17,311 bases of DNA from Campylobacteraceae bacterium (GCA_031276365.1 JAISNG010000062.1:1-17311), one strand, 5' to 3'. Positions 1-8,882 are shown, numbered from the stretch's first letter. Notes: generated by a model not told the origin, from the letters alone. Numbers and translations are program-made.

Positions 1-804
1 AAGCTGATATTACTTGGTATTTGTGTATTCAGTTTTTGCGCAGGAGTTTCTTCAGAAGAGAGCAGTAGTGTACGAATACACTATTTAGAAGGTACGACAG
101 ATGACTATCAATCATTTTACGCTAAAGTATTGCAAAAATATATAGAAAACAAATTCCCCAATACGCAACCTAAAAACAATTATCCGAACAAATATTTGAT
201 ATAGCAGGTATTAAAATAGGCGATAAATACATAGATTCTATAGAGAAAATAAAATCTATTAATGATGGATATAAAATTATTTCAACAGAAAATATAACAA
301 TGGCAACATACGGTGGAAATTTTTTTAAAGAAGGTAATGATATTATGGCGATAGCACAGGATTATAATGGAAAGGTGTGGTTTATGAAGAGGAAACAGAA
401 AATGTCAAAAAATAAGCTTTTGCATCCTGATGTATTTTTTGATTCTTTATTTGAAAAATATGGCAGACCCAGACATTTGGTCTAATATTTGCTATTTGAG
501 ATGGGCATATGATAGAGATGGAAACTTGTTGAAAAACAGCAAAATAATAGTACCTTGCGATAAAATTGATATCGGAACAATAGGTATGTCTTCCTCTGCG
601 CCGACAGAATTAAGTAATTCGTGCGGAATGATTATAGATGCAACTTGTGATACAGACGATAAGGGATTAATTAATGAATTTCAAATAACAGTCATCAATT
701 ATCAAGATATGTATAACAAAATAGCAGCAGAAACAGAAAAAACAGAATTTGAGCAGTATAAAAAATTACTTGATGATGCCAAAGAAAACAAACCTCAACT
801 TTAA
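1..804 (+). pseudogene. Decayed exported protein, several frameshifts, 5' end outside window
   Basis: The first codons (frame 1) encode a hydrophobic stretch ending near Cys-Ala-Gly, read as the rest of a signal peptide whose start codon lies off the left edge. The frame stops at 202-204, but protein-like sequence continues in frame 3 (about 174-470) and returns to frame 1 until the TAA at 802-804. Plausible lesions are a lost A in the A-run 172-176, a GT duplication near 375-378 (removing it gives KVVYEEETENVK), an extra A near 407-411, and an extra base near 470 (removing it joins KYG to DPDIW). The C-terminal part has three cysteines and a charged helical tail. I do not recognise the family. 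Several independent indels suggest a true pseudogene; homopolymer sequencing errors cannot be excluded for the A-run lesions. Confidence 0.7.
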
Positions 805-884
805 GCGCTAATCAAACTTACTGATTGGTTTGTGTTGATTTTGCTTTGAATTTTAACAAAAGCGTAATTTACAAAACCCTTTGT

Positions 885-890
885 TATAAT
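885..890 (+). promoter_or_regulatory. -10 box for ilvD
   Basis: A perfect TATAAT lies 30 bases upstream of the ilvD start codon, inside an AT-rich stretch. No good -35 hexamer sits 17 bases upstream, which is usual for this group, whose sigma-70 promoters depend mainly on the -10 box. Confidence 0.6.
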
Positions 891-920
891 AAACACTTTA
901 TCTACATGTAAAGGTTGATT

Positions 921-2603
921 ATGCGCAGCGATATGATTAAAAAAGGAGCGCAAAGAGCGCCTCATAGAAGTTTATTAAGAGCGGCGGGACTAAAAGATGA
1001 GGATTTTAAAAAGCCATTTATCGGCGTGGCAAACTCGTTTGTGGAGATAATCCCCGGACATTTTTTCCTGAACAAATATTCGCAGATTATAAAAGAAGAG
1101 ATAAGAGCGTGCGGCTGTGTACCGTTTGAATTTAACACTATAGGCGTAGATGACGGCATAGCTATGGCGCATGAGGGGATGCTCTATTCGCTGCCAAGCC
1201 GCGAGATTATCGCCAACTCCATAGAAACGATGGCAAATGCGCATATGTTTGACGCGATGATTTGCATTCCAAACTGCGACAAGATAGTTCCAGGTATGAT
1301 AATGGGCGCGCTTCGCGTAAATATACCGACTGTTTTCGTAAGCGGCGGACCGATGAAAAAAGGTGTGGATAAAGAGGGTAAACCGCTTGATTTGAACGCC
1401 ACTTTTGAGGCTGTTGGCAAATATAACAAAGGCGAAATAAGTGAGGAGGAGCTTTATGATATAGAGTGCAGAGCGTGTCCTGGCGGAGGTTCATGTTCGG
1501 GAATGTTTACGGCAAACTCCATGAATACGCTGATGGAGGCTATGGGTATTGCGCTTGAGGGCAACGGCACGATATTGGCGTTAACAAAAGAGCGCGAAGA
1601 GTTGATACGAAAAGCGGCAAGGAGAGTTTGTGAAATCGCGCTTGACGAGAGATTTAAACTGCGAAATATTTTAAATATCAAAGCTATCAAAAACGCGTTT
1701 GCTATAGATATGGCGATGGGTGGCAGTTCAAATACCGTGCTTCATATGCTGGCTATCGCTAAAGAAGCAGGTGTGAGTTTTAATATAAAAGATATAAATG
1801 AAATCAGTAAAAAGGTCTCTCACATAGCTAAAATAGCTCCGTCGCTCGGCACGGTTCATATGGAAGATGTGCATAGAGCAGGCGGAATGAATGCTGTCAT
1901 GCATGAGATAGCAAAACTTGATAACGGCACGCTGTTTTTGGACAATTTGACTATAACAGGCGAGAGCATAGGAGAGCGCGTAAAAGCCTCAGATATCAAA
2001 GATGCAAATATTATCCGTACGCTTGATAATGCCTATTCAAAGGTCGGCGGACTTGCGATACTTTTTGGAAATTTAGCCAAAGAGGGATGCGTCATAAAAA
2101 CCGCAGGTATCATCGGAAGCAGAAGTTTTAGGGGTAAAGCTGTCTGTTTTGATTCTCAACAAGATGCTTTGGATGGCATTACAAACGGCAGAGTTAAAAA
2201 AGGCGATGCGGTAATTTTGCGTTATGAAGGACCAAAAGGCGGTCCTGGAATGCAGGAGATGTTAGCGCCAACTTCGCTGATTGTGGGAATGGGACTCGGA
2301 GCGGACGTTGCACTCATTACAGACGGTAGATTTTCGGGCGCTACAAGAGGTCTTAGCATAGGACATGTAAGTCCCGAAGCGGCAGAGGGCGGACTCATCG
2401 CGCTTTTGAAAGACGGCGACATCATAGAGATAGATGTGGACAAATACACAATAAATGCGCTTTTAAGCGATGAGGAGATAGCTTTGCGTCAAACTTCATT
2501 TAAGCCTAAAATTAAAAATATCACAAGCCGCTGGCTCAAGCAATACAGACAACTTGTTACAAATGCAAGCAACGGCGCGGTACTGAAAATAGACGACGAA
2601 TAG
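921..2603 (+). CDS. ilvD: Dihydroxy-acid dehydratase
   Basis: It converts 2,3-dihydroxy-isovalerate and 2,3-dihydroxy-3-methylvalerate to the 2-oxo acids that precede valine, leucine and isoleucine; it is a cytosolic Fe-S enzyme. The 560 residues match the IlvD/Edd family end to end. The first family signature is at Cys119 (CDKIVPGM), a second cluster-binding cysteine is Cys192 in CPGGGSCSG, and the C-terminal signature is GRFSGATRGLSIGHVSPEAA. Around residue 38 it has Asn-Ser-Phe where three-cysteine DHADs carry Asn-Thr-Cys, as I recall is normal in several lineages. ATG at 921 was chosen over the in-frame TTG at 915 because AAAGG at 910-914 is correctly spaced from it and homologues begin MRSD. 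It appears to be transcribed alone from the TATAAT at 885. Confidence 0.97.
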   Translation: MRSDMIKKGAQRAPHRSLLRAAGLKDEDFKKPFIGVANSFVEIIPGHFFLNKYSQIIKEEIRACGCVPFEFNTIGVDDGIAMAHEGMLYSLPSREIIANSIETMANAHMFDAMICIPNCDKIVPGMIMGALRVNIPTVFVSGGPMKKGVDKEGKPLDLNATFEAVGKYNKGEISEEELYDIECRACPGGGSCSGMFTANSMNTLMEAMGIALEGNGTILALTKEREELIRKAARRVCEIALDERFKLRNILNIKAIKNAFAIDMAMGGSSNTVLHMLAIAKEAGVSFNIKDINEISKKVSHIAKIAPSLGTVHMEDVHRAGGMNAVMHEIAKLDNGTLFLDNLTITGESIGERVKASDIKDANIIRTLDNAYSKVGGLAILFGNLAKEGCVIKTAGIIGSRSFRGKAVCFDSQQDALDGITNGRVKKGDAVILRYEGPKGGPGMQEMLAPTSLIVGMGLGADVALITDGRFSGATRGLSIGHVSPEAAEGGLIALLKDGDIIEIDVDKYTINALLSDEEIALRQTSFKPKIKNITSRWLKQYRQLVTNASNGAVLKIDDE

Positions 2604-2677
2604 TTAGTGCTGAAATTTGCAAAACTTCCGCCATATAAACATTGCTCTTTGCAGCAGAGACATTAAAAAGAGATTGT

Positions 2678-3044
2678 ATGAAGAGTTTAAGATTTTTGTT
2701 GATTTTGGTTTTTGCATTTGGCATCGCTAACTGTTTTGGGTTTGATAAAAACTGCAGAGAGATTTTAGGCGGTAAAAAGAATTACATGAGTGGATATGAA
2801 TGTTTTTATGCGGAACAAACGCTTGTTCAAGCGTACAAATATTTTCGCAAAAGTGCAATTCAAAACTACCACAATATAGTAGCATATAAAAAACTCCGCG
2901 AAAAACTTGAGGCAGAAAAAGACTATATTGACCTATAAAAACCAAGATACGCAGGTATATTATACATGGAACGGCAGCAAAATGCTAAATATTGGCATCT
3001 CTTTTGAGGGCGGTACAGTGGATATAAAATTTGCACAAAAATAA
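2678..3044 (+). pseudogene. Small secreted protein with one frameshift
   Basis: ATG at 2678 opens a clear signal peptide (MKSLRFLLILVFAFGIANC) followed by a short basic domain with two cysteine-containing motifs (FDKNCREILGG and GYECFYAEQ). This frame stops at 2936-2938. The next frame carries convincing protein sequence (LTYKNQDTQVYYTW, then GISFEGGTVDIKFAQK) to TAA at 3042-3044. Removing one A from the run 2916-2920 joins the halves into a protein of about 121 residues. If translation really stops at 2938, an 85-residue truncated product would remain. The family is not recognised; a periplasmic or secreted location is inferred from the leader. It follows ilvD by 74 bases on the same strand, but nothing ties the two functionally. 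Confidence 0.6.
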
Positions 3045-3349
3045 AATGGAACACAGATAAATATTACATTTACGATTGAGTAGCGTTGATAAAAGTTCAA
3101 AATAACAAACGCGTTAGCAAATGTTAGTATTATTGCGCCTCTCATGTATGCCCTAAATATCGTTTTTTAGAGCAAAATATTTGATGTTTGTAAACATATG
3201 TTAGTAAAGTTAGATAATTAAAACAGTGTGTTTGCCAACATTTTAAACTCTACATGCATATTATGAAATGTACCAAAACCTCTATAAAATAAAATATTTA
3301 AGCTATGTCGAAACTAAAACATAAAAGTACTGTTTCGGCACGAAAAGTG
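3045..3349. other. Intergenic region, no gene seen
   Basis: These 305 AT-rich bases separate the broken secreted-protein gene (plus) from the converging nifU 3' end (minus). Only short open frames occur, without convincing ribosome-binding sites. The only structure I see is the inverted repeat near its right end, listed separately. Confidence 0.6.
3309..3337 (-). terminator. Possible weak terminator after nifU
   Basis: CGAAAC (3309-3314) and GTTTCG (3332-3337) form a six-pair stem with a long 17-base loop, 13 bases beyond the nifU stop. In the minus direction the downstream sequence is AT-rich but has no clean T-run, so this call is weak. Confidence 0.3.
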
Positions 3350-4330
3350 TTATACGGGTAAAACTTTGATGTTGGGATTTAATTTTTCCTGCAAGACGGA
3401 TTCTATCGCAAAAAGCGTTCCTGTAGCGCCGCTGGCACAGCCGCTGCAAGCGCCGAGATATCTTATGTAAACATCTATATTTTCGCCGTCCTCTTTGACG
3501 TCTATGATTTCCATATTTCCGCCGTCCATGACAAGCATCGGGCGAATTTGGTCATCTAAGACTTTGTCTATCTCTTTAAATTTTTGTATAACGCTCATAT
3601 CTTTAAATGCAGGCGCTTCGTAGGTATCGCAGGATGCGCTCTTTGCCAATTTCTCATATTCCATTTCGCTTCTCACATCTTTTAAGATATCTTCCAAGTG
3701 ATACTCTCTTGATTCATGACCGCCCGTTTTGATACAGGATTTGCAAAATGCGCCCGCTTTTGTGTACCTCGTAATCTCCTCTACCGTTTTAAGGTCATTT
3801 AGCCGTATAACCTCTTTTATCGTGCCAAGACTTACTCTGGCGCATTCACAGACGATTATCTCATCTTCAAAACTTGCCGCGTCCACACCTTTATATTGCG
3901 CGGCGGCGGATTTGATAACATCGTAAGCCATAACCGAACAGTGCATTTTTTGCGGAGGAATCGCTGGAACATCGGGCGTATCTCTCATAGCAAACTCCAC
4001 ATCAAGGTTTGTTATCTTTACCGCTTCATCTACAGTTTTTCCGATGCAAAGTTCAGCCATCGTGTCCGAACTTGCTATCGCCGTGCCGCATCCGAAACTT
4101 TTAAATTTTGCATTTTTTATGATATCTGTTTTCGGGTCTACAGCCCAGTAAAGCCTTACTGCATCGCCGCAGCTTTCAGCTCCAAAATCAGCAACTATGA
4201 GTTTCAAATCCTGAGATGTGGCTTCCTCTTCTGTTATCTCGCCTCTATGTTTGGGATTGTCCATAAGCGCAGCTACTTTATTGCTGTACTCTTCCCATAT
4301 TGAACCGCCTATCAAATCCGACTTTGCCAT
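3350..4330 (-). CDS. nifU: Iron-sulfur cluster scaffold NifU
   Basis: A modular scaffold that assembles Fe-S clusters from NifS-derived sulfur and passes them to target proteins in the cytosol. The 326 residues show the full three-part NifU plan. The IscU-like N-terminal domain (about 1-145) has Cys54, Cys81 and Cys131 as ligands and Asp56 in the usual place. The central BFD-like [2Fe-2S] domain has Cys161, Cys163, Cys196 and Cys199. The C-terminal NFU domain (about 245-326) has the CSGC motif at 295-298. It begins 11 bases after the nifS stop, and its AAAGGAT ribosome-binding site overlaps the end of nifS, so the two are one operon. No nitrogenase genes are present; in Campylobacterota this pair is the general housekeeping Fe-S system and would supply IlvD, among others. 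Confidence 0.95.
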   Translation of the reverse strand: MAKSDLIGGSIWEEYSNKVAALMDNPKHRGEITEEEATSQDLKLIVADFGAESCGDAVRLYWAVDPKTDIIKNAKFKSFGCGTAIASSDTMAELCIGKTVDEAVKITNLDVEFAMRDTPDVPAIPPQKMHCSVMAYDVIKSAAAQYKGVDAASFEDEIIVCECARVSLGTIKEVIRLNDLKTVEEITRYTKAGAFCKSCIKTGGHESREYHLEDILKDVRSEMEYEKLAKSASCDTYEAPAFKDMSVIQKFKEIDKVLDDQIRPMLVMDGGNMEIIDVKEDGENIDVYIRYLGACSGCASGATGTLFAIESVLQEKLNPNIKVLPV

Positions 4331-4341
4331 TCGTTATCCTT

Positions 4342-5532
4342 TTATAATCTACTTTTATGCCATGATGGAGCATATGAAAATGAGCTTGATATATCGCGCA
4401 GACGCTCTATAGCTTTTGTGGTAACCTCTATCGCAAAATCTATCTCTTCTTCGGTCGTAAATCTGCTCAAGCTAAATCGTACGGCGGTATGTGCCAACTC
4501 TTTATCCGCCCCTATCGCCTCCAAAACTGGATTTGACTCCAAAGTTTCGCTGGCACACGCACTTCCCGTACTTGCAGCGATTCCTTGTTTATTTAAATCC
4601 CAAAGCATCGCTTCGCCCTCAACGCCCTTGATGCTTGCCAAAATCGTATTTGGAACGCGCTTATCGCGGTTTCCGACCACAAGAACATCTTTTATCATAA
4701 TCAGCGCATCTTCAAGTTTATCTCTTAAGCGTCTTACTTCGCTGTTTTCAAAATCCATATATGCATTTGCCATCTCCAGCGCTTTACCCATGCCTACTAT
4801 GCCTGCGACATTCAGTGTTCCGCTTCTAAGTCCGCCCATATGTTCGCCGCCGTGAAGCAGGCTCGTTACTCTGCAGCCTTTTTTGATGTAAAGTCCGCCG
4901 ACACCTTTAGGTCCGTGAAATTTGTGCGCTGAAAAGCCCATTAAATCAACATCAGCCTCTCTCACATCTACTTTTATTTTACCCACCGCCTGAACTGCGT
5001 CCGTGTGAAAAAGCGCACCGTTTTCATGAGCGATTTGCGCCAACTCTTTTATAGGAAAAATCATACCCGTTTCGTTATTTGCCCACATAATAGAAACCAG
5101 AGCCGTTTTATCATCTATCGCATTTTTCAAGCTCTCAATCTCTACTATGCCGTCTTTGTTTACGGGCAGATATGTAACCTTCACACCGAGTGTTTCCAAA
5201 AATCTACAGGCCATTATGGTAGCTGGATGTTCAACGCTGCTTGTTATGATGTGGTTTTTGTCTTTATTTAAGATGCGGTCAAAATATATACCCTTAATGA
5301 CCCAATTCGTGCTTTCCGTGGCACAGGAGGTTACTACTATATCGTCTTCGTTTGCCGCGTTAAAACCGCTGTATAGCCGGTCCATAGCCTTTCGCAGGGC
5401 AGGATGTGTTGCACTTCCGAATACATGCAAAGAGTTCGGATTGCCGTAGTTTTTCACAAAAAACGGCTCCATCTCCGCAAAAACTTCAGGGTCAACCATC
5501 GTCGTTGCATTATTATCAAGGTATATTTGCAT
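4342..5532 (-). CDS. nifS: Cysteine desulfurase NifS
   Basis: A PLP-dependent enzyme that takes sulfur from cysteine as an enzyme-bound persulfide, releasing alanine, and hands it to NifU. The 396 residues are typical of the family. The protein starts YLDNNATT as NifS/IscS proteins do, has the PLP lysine at about 204 in FSAHKFHGPKG, the phosphate-binding segment around residues 69-74 and 201-203, and the catalytic cysteine at about 326 in STGSACAS. An AGGAG ribosome-binding site (complement of 5543-5547) precedes ATG at 5532. It is the first gene of the nifS-nifU operon. I name it nifS rather than iscS because its partner is the three-domain NifU and no iscA, hscBA or fdx genes follow. Confidence 0.95.
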   Translation of the reverse strand: MQIYLDNNATTMVDPEVFAEMEPFFVKNYGNPNSLHVFGSATHPALRKAMDRLYSGFNAANEDDIVVTSCATESTNWVIKGIYFDRILNKDKNHIITSSVEHPATIMACRFLETLGVKVTYLPVNKDGIVEIESLKNAIDDKTALVSIMWANNETGMIFPIKELAQIAHENGALFHTDAVQAVGKIKVDVREADVDLMGFSAHKFHGPKGVGGLYIKKGCRVTSLLHGGEHMGGLRSGTLNVAGIVGMGKALEMANAYMDFENSEVRRLRDKLEDALIMIKDVLVVGNRDKRVPNTILASIKGVEGEAMLWDLNKQGIAASTGSACASETLESNPVLEAIGADKELAHTAVRFSLSRFTTEEEIDFAIEVTTKAIERLRDISSSFSYAPSWHKSRL

Positions 5533-5597
5533 ATTTTTACAGCTCCTAAAAAAATTCCTTTTTTAATTCGGATATTTTTTGTCTTTTTAATGATGCT

Positions 5598-5603
5598 ATC
5601 ATA
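5598..5603 (-). promoter_or_regulatory. Candidate -10 box for nifS-nifU
   Basis: On the minus strand TATGAT lies about 65 bases upstream of the nifS start within an AT-rich stretch. No -35 hexamer is convincing. It is the best -10 candidate seen in this gap. Confidence 0.35.
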
Positions 5604-5730
5604 AATAAAATTTGATTAAAACAAAATTAAAATTTGCAAGAAAATCTTACATTACCGCATATAATTAAGATTATTCCGACGTAAATCCGATTTGCAATAA
5701 CTGTTCCGCCGTTTTCAAAAATTTTTGGGA

Positions 5731-6315
5731 TTAATATCTCTTGTCCATACTCGCATTTATCAGCGAAAAAAACTCTTTTCTTGTATCAGTGTTTTTGATA
5801 AAAACACCGCGCAAAGCCGAAGTGGTGGTTGTGGAATTTATCTTTTCAACACCTCTCATCTCCATACACATATGTCTTGCTTCTACGACGACACCGACAC
5901 CTTTTGGCTTTATCACATCATCTATCGCGTGCGCTATCTGTTCAGTAAGCTGTTCTTGTATCTGCAAACGGCGTGCGAAAATATCTACCATTCTTGGGAT
6001 TTTTGATAGTCCGACAACTTTGCCGTCTGGTATATAAGCCACATGTGCGCGTCCGATAATAGGCAAAAGGTGGTGTTCGCACATAGAGTAAAATTCTATG
6101 TTTCGGATTAGAACCATTTCGTTATTAGAACTTTGAAAAAGCGCATCGTTTAATACTTGTTTTGGGTCAAGCGTGTAACCTTCCGTCATAAATTCCCATG
6201 CTTTAGCGACGCGTGAGGGCGTTTTGAGAAGTCCTTCGCGGTTTGCATCCTCGCCGATTAGCTCCAGTATCTTTTTAACTGCTTGTTCAAACTCTTGCTG
6301 TTTTGATTTTTGCAT
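5731..6315 (-). CDS. folE: GTP cyclohydrolase I (type IA)
   Basis: It converts GTP to 7,8-dihydroneopterin triphosphate, the entry step to folate and a source for other pterin or 7-deazaguanine products. The 194 residues match the family: SMCEHHLLP gives zinc ligands Cys79 and His82, RHMCMEMRG supplies Cys150, and the GLSKIPR and QEQLTEQIA blocks are intact. The open frame runs upstream to 6534, but that part enters tig and is not homologous. ATG at 6315, giving MQKSKQQEFEQAV, fits the usual family length. The ribosome-binding site is weak (AAAGTGA). It is transcribed away from tig from a promoter inside the mirrored repeat at 6371-6426. Confidence 0.95.
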   Translation of the reverse strand: MQKSKQQEFEQAVKKILELIGEDANREGLLKTPSRVAKAWEFMTEGYTLDPKQVLNDALFQSSNNEMVLIRNIEFYSMCEHHLLPIIGRAHVAYIPDGKVVGLSKIPRMVDIFARRLQIQEQLTEQIAHAIDDVIKPKGVGVVVEARHMCMEMRGVEKINSTTTTSALRGVFIKNTDTRKEFFSLINASMDKRY

Positions 6316-6370
6316 TTCATCACTTTGAAAAAATAATAAGGGGTAGATTTTACTAAAATTTTGTTTACAA

Positions 6371-6426
6371 GTAAATATATCAAAGCGGCATAAATGAGTT
6401 ATTAAAGAAAACTTTGATATATTCAC
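6371..6426. promoter_or_regulatory. Mirrored divergent promoters of folE and tig
   Basis: The left arm 6371-6385 (GTAAATATATCAAAG) and right arm 6412-6426 (CTTTGATATATTCAC) are inverted copies matching at 14 of 15 positions, 26 bases apart. Each arm holds TATATT facing its own gene: 6418-6423 for tig, with the start codon 33 bases further, and the complement of 6374-6379 for folE, 58 bases from its start codon. The arms could be two -10 regions of the same type or an operator covering both promoters. Confidence 0.55.
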
Positions 6427-6456
6427 AAGAAAATTTTTATTATTCAAGAGGAATTC

Positions 6457-7761
6457 ATGGAAATCAGAGTGGTCAGAGTCAATAGCGCAAATGCATCTGC
6501 GGCGGCTACAATAAACAGCAAGATTGTAGAGCAAAAAGAGGATAAGATTTTAAAGACATTGGCAAAAGATGTTCGTATTGACGGTTTTAGAAAAGGCAAA
6601 GTTCCGCCGTTTGTTTTGAAGGCAAGATACGGCGATAAAGTTAAGGCGGATGCTGAGCAGGAGGCGGTCAAAGAGTTGTATGACGCCGCGATAAAAGAGC
6701 TTGGAATTGAAGAAAAGAGCGTAGTCGGAGAGCCGATATTTTCAAAATTTGACAAAAAAGAGAATGAGATAGATGTGGAGATTAAAATCTCTTTTAAACC
6801 CGAGGTTAAACTGGACGGATATGAAGAGTGTATTCCCGAATTTAAAACCCTGTCTGTTACAAAAAAAGAGATTGACGAGAGGATAAGTTCGCTTGTAAAA
6901 CTCTCCGCGCCGCTGAAAACCGTAGAGGCAAAAAGGGGGCTTAAAAACGGCGATTTTGCAGTGATTGATTTTGAAGGGTTTATAGATGATGCTGCATTTG
7001 AAGGCGGCAAAGCTGAAAATTACACTCTTGAAGTTGGCAGCAAAAGCTTTATAGAGGGCTTTGAAGATGGACTTGTCGGATTAAAAGCAGGTGGAAGCAA
7101 AGATGTTAAAGCGACTTTCCCAAAAGAGTATGCCAATAAAGACTTAGCGGGTAAAGAGGCAGTTTTTAAAGTAAAACTTCATGAGATAAAAGAGCGTGAT
7201 ATACCTGAAGAGATTGGCGAAGATCTTTTGAAAAAGTTTTTGCCCGGCGAAGAGAACCCAACAAAAGAGTTATTGGAAAAAAAGATAAAAGAGCAGATAA
7301 AAAATGAGAAAACCTCAAAACTCTATCATGAGGAGCTAAAGCCGCAATTTGTAGAAGCAATAGTCAAAAAATTTACTTTTGACTTGCCGGACAATATCGT
7401 GGAACAAGAGATTGATATACACTTTAGAAACGCTTTTGCCAATATTGGCAAAGATGAATTGGAAGAGTATAAAAAAGACCCAAAAAAAGCCAAAGATAAA
7501 AGAGAAACATTCAGACAAGATGCTGAAGAGAGCGTTAGACTTACATTTATTGTAAATGAGTTGGCCGTTTTGAACGAAATCAGTGTAACAGACCAGCAGG
7601 TTACGCAAATGATATATTATGAGGCACTTCAATACGGACAAGACCCAAAAACGCACTTTGAAAACTATAAAAAACAGGGCGTTTTGCCGGCTATCAAAAT
7701 GTCAATGATTGAGGACAAACTGTTTCAAACGCTATTTGATAGAGCAAACAAAGGAAAATGA
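6457..7761 (+). CDS. tig: Trigger factor
   Basis: A ribosome-bound chaperone with peptidyl-prolyl isomerase activity that receives nascent chains at the exit tunnel. The 434 residues show the three-part family plan: an N-terminal ribosome-binding domain with GFRKGKVP at residues 43-50, a central FKBP-like isomerase domain (about 150-245, from NGDFAVIDFEGF to VFKVKLHEI), and a long helical, charged C-terminal domain. GAGGAATTC precedes ATG at 6457. Its stop overlaps an ATG in the ATGATG at 7758-7763, linking it to clpP. The order tig-clpP-def is conserved in this bacterial group and joins folding, quality control and N-terminal maturation of new proteins. Confidence 0.96.
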   Translation: MEIRVVRVNSANASAAATINSKIVEQKEDKILKTLAKDVRIDGFRKGKVPPFVLKARYGDKVKADAEQEAVKELYDAAIKELGIEEKSVVGEPIFSKFDKKENEIDVEIKISFKPEVKLDGYEECIPEFKTLSVTKKEIDERISSLVKLSAPLKTVEAKRGLKNGDFAVIDFEGFIDDAAFEGGKAENYTLEVGSKSFIEGFEDGLVGLKAGGSKDVKATFPKEYANKDLAGKEAVFKVKLHEIKERDIPEEIGEDLLKKFLPGEENPTKELLEKKIKEQIKNEKTSKLYHEELKPQFVEAIVKKFTFDLPDNIVEQEIDIHFRNAFANIGKDELEEYKKDPKKAKDKRETFRQDAEESVRLTFIVNELAVLNEISVTDQQVTQMIYYEALQYGQDPKTHFENYKKQGVLPAIKMSMIEDKLFQTLFDRANKGK

Positions 7762-8348
7762 TGAGTTACTATATCCCAGTTGTTATAGAAAAAACAGGGC
7801 GCGGTGAGCGCAGTTATGATATATATTCCAGACTTTTAAAGGATAGAATAGTTATGTTAAGCGGCGAGATATACGATGAGGTTGCATCGTCAATCGTTGC
7901 TCAAATGCTCTTTTTGGAAGCAGAAGACCCAGAAAAGGATATATATCTTTATATAAATTCTCCGGGCGGTGTGGTTACAAGCGGACTTAGCATATATGAT
8001 ACGATGAACTATATCAAGCCTGATATCGTAACTATCTGCATCGGTCAAGCGGCATCCATGGGCGCATTTTTGTTAAGCTGTGGAGCAAAAGGCAAGAGAT
8101 TTGCCCTTCCAAATGCCAGAATTATGATACATCAGCCTTTGGGCGGCGCACAGGGACAAGCTACCGATATAGAGATACAGGCAAAAGAGATTTTGAGACT
8201 AAAGGAAACTTTGAACGATATTTTGGCAAAAAATACAGGTCAAAAACTTGCCAAAATCACTAAAGATACCGATAGAGACTTTTTTATGAGCGCGTATGAA
8301 GCCAAAGAGTACGGGCTTATCGACAGTGTGCTTGAAAAGAAACTTTAA
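7761..8348 (+). CDS. clpP: ATP-dependent Clp protease proteolytic subunit
   Basis: The serine peptidase of the Clp protease: a two-ring tetradecamer that degrades proteins unfolded by ClpX or ClpA in the cytosol. The 195 residues carry the catalytic triad Ser99 (GQAASMGA), His124 (MIHQPLGG) and Asp173 (DRDFFMSAYEA). The propeptide is very short, as in related species. Two adjacent ATGs are possible at 7758 and 7761; I chose 7761 because AAGGA at 7751-7755 is better spaced and homologues begin MSYYIP. Its first base is the last base of the tig stop, so translation is probably coupled. def follows after 12 bases. Confidence 0.96.
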   Translation: MSYYIPVVIEKTGRGERSYDIYSRLLKDRIVMLSGEIYDEVASSIVAQMLFLEAEDPEKDIYLYINSPGGVVTSGLSIYDTMNYIKPDIVTICIGQAASMGAFLLSCGAKGKRFALPNARIMIHQPLGGAQGQATDIEIQAKEILRLKETLNDILAKNTGQKLAKITKDTDRDFFMSAYEAKEYGLIDSVLEKKL

Positions 8349-8360
8349 CGAAAGATTTTG

Positions 8361-8882
8361 ATGATTAGAGAAGTTTTGACATATCCAAATCCCAAACTTA
8401 GAACCATTTCGCAGGATGTTACGAGCTTTGATGAAAATTTGCACGCCCTGCTTGACGACTTGTATGAAACTATGCTGCACAAAAACGGCGTTGGTTTAGC
8501 CGCTATACAGGTTGGAGTTGCGCTGAATGTTCTTGTGATAAATCCTGTCAATGAAGACGGCGAGCAGAAAAAGGAAGATTTGCTGGAGGTTATCAATCCG
8601 CAGATTGTAGAAAGCGAGGGGGTTATCATCTTTCAAGAGGGCTGCCTTAGTGTGCCGAGCGTTTATGAGGATATAGAACGGTTTAAAAAGATAAAGGTGA
8701 AATTTTTTGACCGTTTTAGCGTTGAACATACGGAGGTTTATGAGGATTTTATGGCTGTGGCTTTGCAGCATGAGATAGACCACTTAAGAGGGCATATTTT
8801 TATAGAAAGACTCTCATATCTAAAGCGCAAAAAATTTGAAAAAGAGTGGAAAAAACAGCTAAAAGAGAAAGCCGCCGTCTAA
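8361..8882 (+). CDS. def: Peptide deformylase
   Basis: A metal-dependent hydrolase that removes the formyl group from the N-terminal methionine of nascent proteins. All three family motifs are present in the 173 residues: GVGLAAIQVG (43-52), EGCLSVP (93-99) with metal ligand Cys95, and QHEIDHL with His137, catalytic Glu138 and His141. ATG at 8361 is used rather than the in-frame TTG at 8358; the upstream AAAGA is a modest ribosome-binding site. It is third in the tig-clpP-def operon, 12 bases after clpP, and is followed after three bases by a small membrane protein gene. Confidence 0.96.
   Translation: MIREVLTYPNPKLRTISQDVTSFDENLHALLDDLYETMLHKNGVGLAAIQVGVALNVLVINPVNEDGEQKKEDLLEVINPQIVESEGVIIFQEGCLSVPSVYEDIERFKKIKVKFFDRFSVEHTEVYEDFMAVALQHEIDHLRGHIFIERLSYLKRKKFEKEWKKQLKEKAAV

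Noticed and set aside
803..850. Possible terminator after the first pseudogene (AATCA and TGATT arms)
   Set aside because: The stem is only five AT-rich pairs and the T-rich sequence after it is interrupted.
2960..3145. Minus-strand ORF of 61 codons with hydrophobic residues
   Set aside because: It has no good ribosome-binding site and is opposite to the more convincing plus-strand C-terminal part of the broken secreted protein.
6316..6534. N-terminal extension of folE by 73 residues
   Set aside because: It overlaps the tig start and both promoters, is rich in Phe/Ser/Cys unlike FolE, and the family length fits a start at 6315.
6444..7010. Long minus-strand ORF of 188 codons inside tig
   Set aside because: It is Ser/Phe/Ile-rich antisense of a well-supported gene, a common effect of tig codon use.
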